A DNA stretch of 51,206 nt, taken from Cyanobacteria bacterium FACHB-502 (GTDB taxonomy: Bacteria; Cyanobacteriota; Cyanobacteriia; Elainellales; Elainellaceae). Shown here in pieces: positions 25,192 through 34,894 of this stretch. The stretch is from NCBI GenBank assembly GCA_014695325.1, contig JACJNZ010000075.1, forward strand, positions 1 to 51,206. Direction: 5' to 3'. The translations under genes were made by a program, and so were the position numbers. Numbering within the stretch: the stretch's first letter is position 1; every line of letters starts with the position of its first letter. The notes under the pieces were generated by a model. It was given only the letters and a program-made list of their open reading frames with translations, ran no database searches and was not told where the DNA came from.

Positions 25192-26478
25192 ATGCCTATT
25201 AGACCATTATTCTTTCGTCTGAGCTTTCTTGCCCTAACGCTAAGTTGCTTGGTTTCACCTGCTGCTGCTCAGTCTGCTGCTCAGGCAGCCATCAATCCTA
25301 ATTTAAGCTTGCCCTTTATCTTAGTGCAGGTGGCTGTCATCGTGGGGAGTGGAATCGTCCTCCACTATTTTCTGGGACAGTTAAAGCATCGATTGCTGGC
25401 GATCGCTCAGCGCCGTAGTTGGATTCAGGCAACTGACTCTGAAGTTCATGCTCCACTGGAGTTGTTTCTCAAACTGCTTCTCAGTGCAGCGCGATTGAGT
25501 TTATGGATTGGTGTTGCTCTGTATATTACGAAGTTATTTCCTGCTACGCGACGCTGGAGTAATCAAGCCATTAGTTCGATCCTCTCAAGCTTTACGGCTC
25601 CTGTGATGGTTTTAGGCAGACGGGCGTACTCCATCATCGACCTGCTCATCCTGGGCGCCTTACTCTTTGGCGTCATTATTCTGGCAGGCGTGCTTACCAA
25701 TCTCCTACGTTCTCGTGTATTACAGCGCGCAGGCATTAATCGTGGATTGCAGGAAGTCATTGCGATGCTGACGAAGTATAGCGTGGTGACGATCGCCACA
25801 ATTATTGTGCTACAGCTCTGGGGACTCGATTTAAGTTCTCTCACTATTCTGGCAAGCGCACTGGGTGTTGGGATTGGATTTGGATTGCAAGATATTGCGA
25901 AAAACTTTGGCAGTGGGCTTGTTCTAGTGTTTGAACGACCGATTCAGGTGGGAGACTTTGTTGAAGTTGGAGAATTCAAGGGTACGGTAGAGCGCATTGG
26001 TGCCCGTAGTACCGAAATCAGAACACTAGATCATGTGTCAATCATCGTGCCCAATTCACGCTTTCTGGAGAAAGAAGTAATTAACTGGAGCCACCGCAAT
26101 CCCGTTTCTCGACTTCATATCCCGGTTGGTGTGGCTTACCATGCAGACCCTAAAACTGTTCAAACAGCGTTACTGGAAGCAGCGCAAAACCATCCAGACG
26201 TTTTACAAACGCCGCCTCCAAGAGTTTTATTTCAAGGGTTTGGAGACAGTGCTCTCACCTTTGAATTACTGGTTTGGACTGAAACGCCCAATCACCAATT
26301 CCTGCTCAAAAGCGATCTGAACTTTCTGATTTTTGAAGCATTTCAACGATGGCAGATCGAAATTCCGTTTCCCCAACGCGACTTGCATCTGCGTTCTGTT
26401 CAAGTTGCACCTGCACTGAGAGAAACTTTGAGCCAGCTCTCGTCCCTGTTCCCAAATGGCTTTGAAAATTCGCAATGA
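25192..26478 (+). CDS. MscS-family mechanosensitive channel with signal peptide
   Basis: A 428-residue channel. Residues 1-26 form a signal peptide (hydrophobic core LSFLALTLSCLVS, cleavage near AAAQS). Four membrane segments follow, then the MscS pore/upper vestibule (LASALGVGIGFGLQDIAKNF, then VFERPIQVGDFVEVGEFKG) and the beta domain (GARSTEIRTLDHVSIIVPNS). It ends with the cytoplasmic alpha/beta cage. It opens under membrane tension and releases solutes during hypo-osmotic shock. No Shine-Dalgarno is evident before ATG 25192. It is convergent with the next gene, DUF2254. Confidence 0.92.
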   Translation: MPIRPLFFRLSFLALTLSCLVSPAAAQSAAQAAINPNLSLPFILVQVAVIVGSGIVLHYFLGQLKHRLLAIAQRRSWIQATDSEVHAPLELFLKLLLSAARLSLWIGVALYITKLFPATRRWSNQAISSILSSFTAPVMVLGRRAYSIIDLLILGALLFGVIILAGVLTNLLRSRVLQRAGINRGLQEVIAMLTKYSVVTIATIIVLQLWGLDLSSLTILASALGVGIGFGLQDIAKNFGSGLVLVFERPIQVGDFVEVGEFKGTVERIGARSTEIRTLDHVSIIVPNSRFLEKEVINWSHRNPVSRLHIPVGVAYHADPKTVQTALLEAAQNHPDVLQTPPPRVLFQGFGDSALTFELLVWTETPNHQFLLKSDLNFLIFEAFQRWQIEIPFPQRDLHLRSVQVAPALRETLSQLSSLFPNGFENSQ

Positions 26479-26550
26479 GCGAAAGCCTTACGGATTGCTA
26501 TAGGGATTGACAAGCGAATTGGATCGTTGGTGACGGTGGTGATCAAATTG

Positions 26551-27873
26551 TTAGTATTGTCTTTGATCCAGCGTCTCTAAGACAGCTTGATATCGTTCTT
26601 CTATCATTTGTCGATCCCACTCCTCTGACAATCCCTGCCGGCTGCCTCGTAGAATCATTCCTGCATGATGACGCAAAGCACGCTTTTGTTCTGGCGTTTT
26701 CGCATGGGATGCGATAAGAGCGATCGCATCTAACAGGTGCGACATAACTGCTGAATCGGATTGAGCATACTGGCGAATCGGGCTAAAGGCGCAATCAAAC
26801 AAGTATTCTAGCTTTACGGGTTCAGCAATAACTCGCAGATTGTGGAATTTGTCGTAGCGGTAGGGCGAAGGAAAATCGCGTTGAACCAGTTGACTAAATC
26901 CTGCACCCAATCGATCGATGCAGCGAATCGCCGTAAAGGGATCATTCACCGCTGGAGAAATTGCCCGCAGCGCAATCTCAACAAGCTGTTGGATTGGAAA
27001 GGCAATATCCTGTTGCTCAGTGCGCTCTTTACCAAAAATAAAGACTCGATTGATTTTCTTAAATAGTGCAGAAGAATAGCGTTCTTTCGGGTAAACCGAG
27101 ACGAGTGGGCTACCGGAAATCAGGTATTTTCCAGGTTGCGTTTTCAGCCACAGCAGCCCATCTGTTTGACAAGCAATTTTCATCAGTTCCTCATCATCGA
27201 TAGCTTGTAAATATCCCTTGTCCTGAGAGCGAACCAATGTCGATCGCGCCTCAAAATCGCTGGGAATTTCTCCGACAGGTCTTTGATGCTGTGCGCGGTG
27301 TCCAAGCTGTTCTGGAAATAAGCGATCGATGGCCCGATCTAGCTCTCTGCCGACATCAGTAATGACTTGAGAAACCTGAATAATGGTCGAGGCATGGTGA
27401 ATAAAATAAATCAAAACCAGCACGCTGACGATCGCTAGCACCATTCCAACCGTAATAGAGAGCTGCGGCACAAACTGATTAAAATCCTCTCCGCGAATAT
27501 TTCGCAGCACCAGCAGGCAGTAGAGAAATGTGCCAAGGAAAGTTCCTAAAACGATCTGATTGCCCATGTCCTGCATAAAGTTTCGCAGCAGGCGGGGGCC
27601 AAAGTTGGAAGCAGCAAGTTGTAGGGCAACGATTGTGATCGAAAATGCCGTTCCCGCAACGGTTGCCATCGAGCTTGCAATAGTTGAAAGCATTGCTCTG
27701 GCTCCATCTGGGCCTCCGGTATAGAGCCACCCCCAGTTCGGCGCATTTCCCGATCGATCAATCTCGAGCAGCACCAATGCCAGTACAAAAGCAATTCCTG
27801 CAATTAGGGTGGGTAAAAACCAGTAGCTCGATCGCAGCGTATCCCAAAACTTGCTGAGCTTTGTATTTTTCAT
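26551..27873 (-). CDS. DUF2254 membrane protein
   Basis: A 440-residue predicted membrane protein of the DUF2254 family. Two helices lie in the first 90 residues, then AGTAFSITIVALQLAASNFG (the most conserved family segment), two more helices around 105-160, and a large soluble C-terminal half. The function of the family is unknown. It shares ATGA with the upstream MscS gene (overlap 27870-27873), so the two are translationally coupled. This supports a role in membrane-tension or ion-balance responses, by context only. Confidence 0.85.
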   Translation of the reverse strand: MKNTKLSKFWDTLRSSYWFLPTLIAGIAFVLALVLLEIDRSGNAPNWGWLYTGGPDGARAMLSTIASSMATVAGTAFSITIVALQLAASNFGPRLLRNFMQDMGNQIVLGTFLGTFLYCLLVLRNIRGEDFNQFVPQLSITVGMVLAIVSVLVLIYFIHHASTIIQVSQVITDVGRELDRAIDRLFPEQLGHRAQHQRPVGEIPSDFEARSTLVRSQDKGYLQAIDDEELMKIACQTDGLLWLKTQPGKYLISGSPLVSVYPKERYSSALFKKINRVFIFGKERTEQQDIAFPIQQLVEIALRAISPAVNDPFTAIRCIDRLGAGFSQLVQRDFPSPYRYDKFHNLRVIAEPVKLEYLFDCAFSPIRQYAQSDSAVMSHLLDAIALIASHAKTPEQKRALRHHAGMILRGSRQGLSEEWDRQMIEERYQAVLETLDQRQY

Positions 27874-28907
27874 GCGTCATTTGTCGTACGACCGTTGCCA
27901 TCGCGCTGCGATCGACTTGTCGCTGCGCTCCGCGTCGTAGCGCGGTGCGATCGGATTTGTGCTAATTTTCGCAGTGAACCACCGATGCTACCTGATTTGG
28001 GAACTTCCTGCTTACCTGCGGGCCAACCTTCGCGCTGCCGAGAGCGATCGCCATCCGTTTCCTCGGTTTGGTCATGAAACAGAATTTGCTGTGTCGGGAA
28101 GGGGAGGTCAATGCCGTTTGCAACTAGTTTATTCTTAATCGCTGTAAGTGCCCGGTCCTGCAAATTCAGCACATCAGCACGGCGAGGCGGTTTAACCCAC
28201 CAGCGAGCACGAATATTGACTGTGCTTTCTGCTAAATCTACAACGATCGCATCCGGTGCAGGATCGGACAAAATGCCTTCTGTTTCATGAATGGCTTCTA
28301 AAATTAGCCGTTTTGCTTCATCAATATCATCGCTGTACCCAATTCCCACATCGTACTCTAACCGACGATGCTCAAAGGCAGTATTGACGGTGACAGAATT
28401 AGTAAATAGCTCCGAGTTGGGAATTACAATCCGGCGACCGTCGTAGGTTCTAATCGTCGTGGCGCGAGTCTGGATATTCTCAACCGTGCCCTCAAAATCC
28501 TTGAAGATAATCTGGTCGTCTAGCTGAAAGGGTTCGGTGAGTAAAATCAGAATTCCCGCCAGAAAGTTTTGTAGGATGTCCCGGAAGGCAAAACCGATCG
28601 CCACCCCACTAATTCCCAATAGCTGAACGAGATCGCCTGCTTTTAGGGTGGGAATGACGATCGACAGCGAAACAAACAAACCCACTAGCAGAATAATCCA
28701 CTGGGCAAGTCGTCCTAGAATTAGCCCCAAGTTACGAGCATGACGACGCTTCTGGGTTAAACGTCCCACCAGCCGCCGAATCATTCTAGCAACTACAAAG
28801 AAGATAGCAAAGACAACGATTGCCAGCACGATATTGGGAATTAGGGCAATGAATCCGTTAATCATGCCCTGCATCTTTTGCCAAGCAGCAGAAATTTCAA
28901 TGTTCAT
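27870..28907 (-). CDS. MscS-family mechanosensitive channel (three-helix type)
   Basis: A 345-residue protein close to E. coli MscS in plan: three N-terminal membrane helices, then LGISGVAIGFAFRDILQNFL and AGILILLTEPFQLDDQIIFK (pore helix and beta domain), the segment TIRTYDGRRIVIPNSELFTN, and the cytoplasmic cage. The last 60 residues, after FPTQQILF, are an Arg/Ser/Gly-rich low-complexity tail not found in E. coli MscS. The start ATG at 28905-28907 has GGAAGG upstream. It overlaps DUF2254 by four bases. Confidence 0.92.
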   Translation of the reverse strand: MNIEISAAWQKMQGMINGFIALIPNIVLAIVVFAIFFVVARMIRRLVGRLTQKRRHARNLGLILGRLAQWIILLVGLFVSLSIVIPTLKAGDLVQLLGISGVAIGFAFRDILQNFLAGILILLTEPFQLDDQIIFKDFEGTVENIQTRATTIRTYDGRRIVIPNSELFTNSVTVNTAFEHRRLEYDVGIGYSDDIDEAKRLILEAIHETEGILSDPAPDAIVVDLAESTVNIRARWWVKPPRRADVLNLQDRALTAIKNKLVANGIDLPFPTQQILFHDQTEETDGDRSRQREGWPAGKQEVPKSGSIGGSLRKLAQIRSHRATTRSAATSRSQRDGNGRTTNDA

Positions 28908-29014
28908 TTTGAAAGCCTTCCGTTCACCTTCGCCGCTAATGTTATCCAGAAGTCATTGGAGTAACCTCTATCGAAAGTGGCTAGCGGAGAAAGGCACGAT
29001 CGTAGCTCAAACCG

Positions 29015-29830
29015 TCATTTTTCCTGCTTCTGATGTAATAGAGCTTGAAGTTCACCTCTCAATGCCGTAATTTCTGCCTGTAGCTCAGCGATTCCCTTTG
29101 CTCCTGCCACCTCTGCTTCTGGATTTTCAGCATCTCGACCCACAAAAAAGGTGGCGAGGGTTGCAGTGACATAGCCAAAAACCGCAAAGGCATAAAGCGC
29201 CAGCAAAAAGCACAGGATTCGTCCCTCTGGCGTTTGTGGAAAGTAATCTGCTCCCATTGTGGTCATCACCATTGCTGTCCACCAGAGTGTAGCTCCGTAG
29301 TCAGTTAGAGTAGACTCAGGAACCTCATGCTCGAAGGCAAACATTCCAGCGGATCCAATCAGAGTAATGACTGCCGTTAATCCCACTACATAACCAAAGC
29401 CTCGGCGATTGAAGCTTGCCGCTAATACTCGCATTCCGCCATTCGCACGGGTCATCACTCGCAACAGTTGCAGTCCTCTGGCAGCACGAACTGTTTGGAA
29501 TGCCCGCACTACTTTTACGACTCGCAACACTCGTAGAGCAGGCAACAGGAGCGAAATGGCAAGCAGCCAATTCCGTTTCAAGTAAGCCAACTTGCGTGGA
29601 GCCAGAAAAAGTTCCAGTCCAAAGTTGAGAATAAAGACAATCCAGATCGTAATCCCCAGTGTGTCCAGCAGGGGTGAGAGTCCCCAAATTAACTCAACCA
29701 CAAACAGGACAAGCCACACAAAGCTGAGCAGCAGCATGGGAATTTCCAGCCAATTCTCAATCTGTTGCAGAATCTCATTCTGCTCCTGCTCCAAGACGCG
29801 TTTTGAGGACAAATTTGTATCACGGCTCAT
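29015..29830 (-). CDS. Voltage-gated-type ion channel with unusual selectivity filter
   Basis: A 271-residue six-helix channel subunit of the voltage-gated ion channel superfamily. The S4-like segment ALRVLRVVKVVRAFQTVRAA (about 98-117) has regularly spaced Arg/Lys. The pore reads WTAMVMTTMGADYFPQTPEG, with TTMGADY at 190-196 where potassium channels have TVGYGD. The C-terminus (about 245-270) is a short coiled coil likely to assemble the tetramer. The ATG at 29828-29830 has GAGG eight bases upstream. Ion specificity cannot be inferred with confidence because the filter departs from the K+ signature. Confidence 0.88.
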   Translation of the reverse strand: MSRDTNLSSKRVLEQEQNEILQQIENWLEIPMLLLSFVWLVLFVVELIWGLSPLLDTLGITIWIVFILNFGLELFLAPRKLAYLKRNWLLAISLLLPALRVLRVVKVVRAFQTVRAARGLQLLRVMTRANGGMRVLAASFNRRGFGYVVGLTAVITLIGSAGMFAFEHEVPESTLTDYGATLWWTAMVMTTMGADYFPQTPEGRILCFLLALYAFAVFGYVTATLATFFVGRDAENPEAEVAGAKGIAELQAEITALRGELQALLHQKQEK

Positions 29831-29848
29831 CAACTGATCCTCTCGTCA

Positions 29849-31132
29849 TCAATTCTGATTGGGTGGTGCAAGAACGTTCACGCTTACTAAGGGAGTGATA
29901 TTTTTATACTGCTCTGTCAAACGGGCTTGAATTGCCTTGGTGAGACGATCGCGGATTATCGCATCAGATTCAGTTGCATCCGGCGATCGCTGCACATACA
30001 AAACTGTGAGCAATGTATTTTGTCCCGAAATACTTGATCGGGTAAACCGTACGTTGGCTTCTACAAGCTGAGCTGAAGGCTCTTGCCCAATTACCTGGTG
30101 TACTTCTGCATTGGCTCGTTGACTAAGGCTCGCTCGCTGTAAATTCGGTGAGTTGGCGAGCTGCCACACTAATAATCCGATTAATGCCAGTGCTGTAATA
30201 AGTAGAGCAATAGGAAAGACCAGTTTTTTGCCACGAGTGTACCTTGCACCCCTTGTAGAGAGTCCAAACCTGCGAAACAAGAGAGCAGCGGATAGATTAA
30301 TGCCACAAAGCTGTAGCAGCAATAAGAATAAACTGCCTGTCGCCAAATCCCATCGACCAATCGCCACTGCCATTCCCACAACCCCGGCAGGTGGAGCAAG
30401 CGAGGCAGCCACCAGCATTCCAGTTGCGGCTCCAGACACCAGGCTGCTGCGCTCCGACTGCACCAAATTTAATGCGCCTGCGGCTCCGGCAGCCAGAGGT
30501 AGTAATATAGCCGTTACTGATACCTGGCTGCGTTCAATCATCTGAGAAGTGGCGATCGACCGTCCGAATAGAAGGCTGAGGAGCGCAGCGATTGCTATCG
30601 TCAGGCTCAAGGCAGAAAAGTATCTCGCAAGACTGCGCCCTAAAAGTTTTCGATCGCCCCTTGCTGTTGCAATCGCAGCAGTCATCGCTGGACCTGCAAA
30701 GGGTGCGATTAGCATTGCAGCAGTTAAAAGATAAATCGTATTAGTAAAAAGCCCTATCCAGGCTACCACGCCTCCCAGGGCAGCATACCCTAAAAAGCCC
30801 TTCCAGGAGCCAACGCTTTGTAATCCCGACAAAAAAACTTCCACCGGACTACGAGGCTCAACATTCGTAACCTGTTCTGCAGCTTGATTGCTAGGTGGAT
30901 GGAGTGCCATGACCCCAGAAGGCAGCAGGGTAATATGGACATCCGGCAAACTTTCCAATTGTCTGAGAAAATCTTCAACTCTGCGGTTAGAAATATACAC
31001 AATCACTAAATCCAGGGCGTGATCGAGGCTATTCGCTTCAATCTGAACCAGATTCACGCCCTGATGATCTTTGGCAATATTCAGGACATCCTTGCCGTGT
31101 CCCTGTGGAACCTGAACGATAAGTTGCCGCAT
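29849..31132 (-). CDS. DUF389 (TIGR00341-type) membrane protein
   Basis: A 427-residue protein. The N-terminal 80 residues form a soluble domain (MRQLIVQVPQGHGKDVLNIA). Several hydrophobic helices follow, containing NTIYLLTAAMLIAPFAGPAM, the most conserved DUF389 segment, and SLAPPAGVVGMAVAIG. A soluble C-terminal domain starts at about 325. No biochemical function is known for the family. The ATG at 31130-31132 has GGAGGG close upstream. It is the first gene in the series DUF389, channel, MscS, DUF2254, all minus strand with short gaps. Confidence 0.88.
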   Translation of the reverse strand: MRQLIVQVPQGHGKDVLNIAKDHQGVNLVQIEANSLDHALDLVIVYISNRRVEDFLRQLESLPDVHITLLPSGVMALHPPSNQAAEQVTNVEPRSPVEVFLSGLQSVGSWKGFLGYAALGGVVAWIGLFTNTIYLLTAAMLIAPFAGPAMTAAIATARGDRKLLGRSLARYFSALSLTIAIAALLSLLFGRSIATSQMIERSQVSVTAILLPLAAGAAGALNLVQSERSSLVSGAATGMLVAASLAPPAGVVGMAVAIGRWDLATGSLFLLLLQLCGINLSAALLFRRFGLSTRGARYTRGKKLVFPIALLITALALIGLLVWQLANSPNLQRASLSQRANAEVHQVIGQEPSAQLVEANVRFTRSSISGQNTLLTVLYVQRSPDATESDAIIRDRLTKAIQARLTEQYKNITPLVSVNVLAPPNQN

Positions 31133-31586
31133 AATACCCTCCTGCTACTAACCATCCCGTACTGCTAAGAAATTCGATCTCTAGCTAAGGGAAGATTGTA
31201 GAGGCATGTTTTTTGATAATGGAGAGGATGACAGTTCATTTCGTTTAAATTCAATCCCCTGCTACTGATAGATGAGTTTTAGGACTAACAGATTTCACTA
31301 AATTTCTGCACAATTTCTCCACCTTCTAAGGGTACGCTCTTATTCTAAGGAAAATATTTAATTTCCTTATTCGTTACAGACTCTATGCCTTAACGGGTGC
31401 AGATTTGTCAATTTGCACAACACTACTTTATTCAACTCGAAGAATCGCTCTACTGCTCAATGAAACACAGCTATGTTCCAGCCGCGTTCACCAAGGTTTA
31501 TGCTCGGCAGCGAGGTACACCAATTACACCCTCTGAATTTGCTGTATCTACTTCTGATCCTGATCAAGGTTATATTCAGTAACCCT
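31133..31586. other. Intergenic region between the CPA1 antiporter and DUF389 genes
   Basis: About 450 bases, A/T-rich in the centre. It should contain the promoter for the DUF389/channel/MscS series. The short plus-strand frame at 31397-31582 has no ribosome site, no recognisable features and no conserved-looking composition, so I do not call it a gene. Confidence 0.45.
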
Positions 31587-33149
31587 TTAAACTTCCTCTG
31601 ATGAATCCTCCTGAAGAAAAGAAGACAGTTCCCGGTTGAGTCTGCCTGTGCGAACCAACTCAGCATAAGTATCTGCTTCAATCGCCAGCAGTTCCTGCTT
31701 AAATTGTTCTGCTGCAAAGATGCGGAGGTCTGGATTTTCGTCCTGTAAGGTATCGATTTCTGCGGTCAATCGTTCGATTTCGCCATTAATCAGAGCCTCC
31801 TGATAACGGTAAAACTCCGGCTCAATGGCAGGGCGATTTTCTGGCTGACCTAGCTGCTGCAAAACCCGTTTCATAGCGGCTAAACGAGCGACTGTTTCCT
31901 GGAACTGCTGACGTAAGGGCTGATCACCCAATAAATTTAGCTTCTGCAGCAGTGGCTGAACCGTGAGTCCCTGCACTAACAGCGTGAATAGCACGACCCC
32001 AAACACTGTGGCAATGATTTCTTCTCGAGCAGGCAGAATCACAGGAACACTTAATGCCAGGGCGATCGATACAGACCCCCGCAGTCCACCCCAGAGCAAA
32101 ACTGTTTGTTCAGGTAGCATAATTTTGGATTGGGTGAAGCGATTGCTGATTGCGCTTAAACCATAGATGGAGATTGCTCGTGTCACAATCATCGCAACGA
32201 GGGTAATGACGATCGTGCCCAGATTTTGTCCCAGGATATCGAAGCGAATCTGATCACCAATCAGTAGAAAAACAATCGAGTTTACGAAAAAGGCGAGAAA
32301 CTCCCAAAACTCGCTAACAATAATTCGAGTGCGGGGATTCATGCCAATGCGAGAACCAAAGTTGCCTAAAATTAATCCGGTCGTCACGACTCCAATTACC
32401 CCAGAACCACCCAGATCATCAACAATCAAATAAGTGCCATAGGCAGAAACCAGTGTTAGCGACTGTTCCACTAGCGGCAGATCAAACCGCTGTGTCAAAT
32501 AGGAGATGCCAAATCCAATCAGGCTGCCGCCTGCAATACCAATACCCATAACACGCATAAACTGAAGCACCGCCGATTGAACGCTCAAATCCGCTGTTCC
32601 AAGCGGCAGGGCAACCAGAAAACTAAATGCGACAACCGCGATGCCATCATTGAAGAGGCTTTCGCCTTCCATGACGATGCTAAGACGGCTTCCCACCCCC
32701 AACTCTCGAAATAGCGCAATTACTGAAACAGGGTCGGTCGCAGACAAACTGGCTCCCAGCAGTAGAGCAGTTGTGAGCGAAACCCCTGCAAACCAATTCA
32801 GCCCCAGCGCGATGCCAACGATTGCAATTACAACTCCTAGCACCGCAAACAGGCAAATGGGCAAGGCTTGCTCCTTCAATTTCGGCCATCTAATATTCCA
32901 GGCAGCTTCAAACAGCAGCGGTGGCAAAAAGATAGACAGGATCAAGGCAGGCGACAGATCGACTAACCGTACGTCGACAAACGCTAGCCCTAAACCGACA
33001 ATCACCAGCAGCAAAGTGTAAGGAATGCGCCGAAACCAGCTAAACACACGGGGTAGCGTTGCCACACTTAGGGAGACGGACAGCACCAGCAAAAACTGCT
33101 TCAGATTGGTCTCGATCGTCATTTCAGCCGTCGCTGGATCAATTGCCAT
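31587..33149 (-). CDS. CPA1-family Na+/H+ antiporter (NhaP-type)
   Basis: A 520-residue antiporter. About 12 membrane helices span residues 15-415, with LLGASLSATDPVSVIALFRE and VMEGESLFNDGIAVVAFSF, the family's ATDPV and ESLFNDG ion-binding motifs, and LLWGGLRGSVSIALALSVP. A cytoplasmic C-terminal domain of about 100 residues follows, with predicted helices (RLAAMKRVLQQLGQPENRP). The plan matches bacterial NhaP and cyanobacterial NhaS1/NhaS2, which are electroneutral Na+ or K+/H+ exchangers. The ATG at 33147-33149 has AAGGTG upstream. It is divergent from the DUF389 gene at 33285, sharing a roughly 135-base promoter region. Confidence 0.9.
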   Translation of the reverse strand: MAIDPATAEMTIETNLKQFLLVLSVSLSVATLPRVFSWFRRIPYTLLLVIVGLGLAFVDVRLVDLSPALILSIFLPPLLFEAAWNIRWPKLKEQALPICLFAVLGVVIAIVGIALGLNWFAGVSLTTALLLGASLSATDPVSVIALFRELGVGSRLSIVMEGESLFNDGIAVVAFSFLVALPLGTADLSVQSAVLQFMRVMGIGIAGGSLIGFGISYLTQRFDLPLVEQSLTLVSAYGTYLIVDDLGGSGVIGVVTTGLILGNFGSRIGMNPRTRIIVSEFWEFLAFFVNSIVFLLIGDQIRFDILGQNLGTIVITLVAMIVTRAISIYGLSAISNRFTQSKIMLPEQTVLLWGGLRGSVSIALALSVPVILPAREEIIATVFGVVLFTLLVQGLTVQPLLQKLNLLGDQPLRQQFQETVARLAAMKRVLQQLGQPENRPAIEPEFYRYQEALINGEIERLTAEIDTLQDENPDLRIFAAEQFKQELLAIEADTYAELVRTGRLNRELSSFLQEDSSEEV

Positions 33150-33284
33150 ACTTCACCTTAATTTTTTTTAACCAACCTAATCTCTTCAAACTATTATCAA
33201 ATAACTGCCACAGTCTTAAGGTAGGATGCTGGCAGAAATCCGCATCTCGTTACTTCTAGAATTTTGTGGCTTGAGGAGGAGCAG

Positions 33285-34304
33285 ATGTCGAAAGGAATTA
33301 AACATCGGTTCAGGAATTTTAGAAGTCGAGGCGAAGCTCTAGTTCCGCTCCAGCAGCTTCAAACCGAGATACTAAAGGAATCTACGCCTGACCTATCCTA
33401 TCTGATTTTAATCGTGAGTTCATGCCTGATTGCCACTTTTGGCTTGTTAGCAAACAGCACTGCCGTCATTATTGGCGCAATGATTATTGCTCCGCTCATG
33501 CTGCCTATTCGTGGCTTAGCTTTTGGTGCGCTTCGGGGAGACGTCATCTTGCTTCGGCAAGGCGCAATCGCAATTATTGCCGGAACTTTACTGGCAGTCG
33601 CTCTCGCCTACAGTGTAGGATGGCTGGTCGGCATCGAAAATTTTGGCAGCGAAGTTTGGGCACGATCGGAGCCGACGCTGCTCGATCTGGGGGTAGCAAT
33701 TGTCGCGGGAGGCATTAGCGGTTATGCAAAGGTGCAACCCAAGATTTCAGGAAGTCTGGCAGGAACAGCGATCGCGGTTGCCCTAATGCCGCCAATTTGT
33801 GTGATGGGTTTGGGGTTATCTCAGGCAAACTGGTCACTCAGCCAGGGAGCAACCCTGCTCTATGCAACAAATCTACTGGGGATCATGCTCTCCTGTATGT
33901 TGACTTTTTTGCTCACAGGCTATGCTTCATTTCGCAATGCCCATAAACCGTTAACTTGTGCGCTGGCATTTACCGCCATTTTGCTGCTGCCGCTGGGTAT
34001 TAGCTCTAGTAGATTAGTAAGACAGGCACATCTCGAAGCCACCATCCGGCAGACATTGCTCAATCGCACCATTACCTTTCAACGAGTCGAACTCCTGACC
34101 AGCAGAACCAACTGGCACACTACCCCGCCCGAAGTTAGGCTCAATGTCCGTGCTAAAGAACCCATTACTCCCAAACAGGTTGCCTTGCTGGAGGAGTTTT
34201 TGCAGCGTGAAATGGGACAGCCATTTACGCTCATTTTTGTGGTGGGACAGGTCGAGGAAGTTCAGCGAGAAACCTTTGATTCGCTTAATCAACGGGAGTA
34301 TTAG
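33285..34304 (+). CDS. DUF389 membrane protein, short form
   Basis: A 339-residue DUF389 protein lacking the N-terminal soluble domain of the larger paralogue at 29849-31132. The core is clear: NSTAVIIGAMIIAPLMLPIR and AVALMPPICVMGLGL. A C-terminal soluble domain of about 90 residues follows. The ATG at 33285 has AGGAGG five bases upstream; the longer frame beginning at a TTG at 33264 has none. Two distantly related DUF389 genes flanking a CPA1 antiporter support a shared stress-related role, which remains unproved. Confidence 0.87.
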   Translation: MSKGIKHRFRNFRSRGEALVPLQQLQTEILKESTPDLSYLILIVSSCLIATFGLLANSTAVIIGAMIIAPLMLPIRGLAFGALRGDVILLRQGAIAIIAGTLLAVALAYSVGWLVGIENFGSEVWARSEPTLLDLGVAIVAGGISGYAKVQPKISGSLAGTAIAVALMPPICVMGLGLSQANWSLSQGATLLYATNLLGIMLSCMLTFLLTGYASFRNAHKPLTCALAFTAILLLPLGISSSRLVRQAHLEATIRQTLLNRTITFQRVELLTSRTNWHTTPPEVRLNVRAKEPITPKQVALLEEFLQREMGQPFTLIFVVGQVEEVQRETFDSLNQREY

Positions 34305-34429
34305 TATTCATACTGGGCTGTAAAACTAAATTGCTCAAGAAACCCCTGACTTTTGCTAAGCCAGGAGTGTGCGGTGAGTTATGAGAAATAGCGGTACTTA
34401 TTGGCATCCTATAACAGAAGCCCTGAAGT

Positions 34430-34561
34430 TTAAACACAACGACGGCTCAGTGATTCCCAGATAAAGATTGCAATCATTGCTCCGATAATCGCCACGATAA
34501 TTCCAGGAATGCTCAAACTGGCGGCAGCAAGCTGTAGTGTTCCTGTCTTGATGATACTCAT
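34430..34561 (-). CDS. 43-residue single-helix membrane protein
   Basis: ATG at 34559-34561 with GAGGG seven bases upstream begins MSIIKTGTLQLAAASLSIPG, followed by a hydrophobic helix (IIVAIIGAMIAIFIW) and a polar ESLSRRCV end before TAA. Lys near the start and Arg pair at the end give a clean single-pass topology. No family recognised. Small single-pass proteins often regulate transporters, and this one is encoded in an ion-transport neighbourhood, but that is inference. Ribosome site, start, helix and stop together make a real gene likely. Confidence 0.55.
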   Translation of the reverse strand: MSIIKTGTLQLAAASLSIPGIIVAIIGAMIAIFIWESLSRRCV

Positions 34562-34894
34562 AATACTACCCTCAATCAATAAAACCCAAAATAATCCAAG
34601 CAAGGATATTCATAATTATGTTTCTAACACGCTATTACGTTTAAATTTTAATCGCTTACTTAATTATGCATCTTCGTCCGGAAGTTCTATCACTAGCCTC
34701 AAAATTTCATCCACTTGACTTGCTTATTGTCATAACCGTTTCGTTTTTAAAGTAAGAATATATTTTTTAAAAATTTGCAATCCTTTAATTCTGCTCTATC
34801 GGCTCTATTCTAATCACGTTGCTATATAGGTTCTCGACGAAATTCATGAACTAGCTCTGAACGCACTACTTTCAAAAATATTTCTAAGAATTTT
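34562..34894. other. A/T-rich intergenic stretch
   Basis: About 330 bases, notably richer in A/T than the surroundings (for example around 34740-34780). It holds the start region of the small membrane protein and the decayed end of the sulfotransferase. No gene or RNA recognised. Confidence 0.4.

Noticed and set aside
31397-31582. 61-residue plus-strand frame
   Set aside because: No ribosome site, unremarkable sequence, lies in a promoter region.
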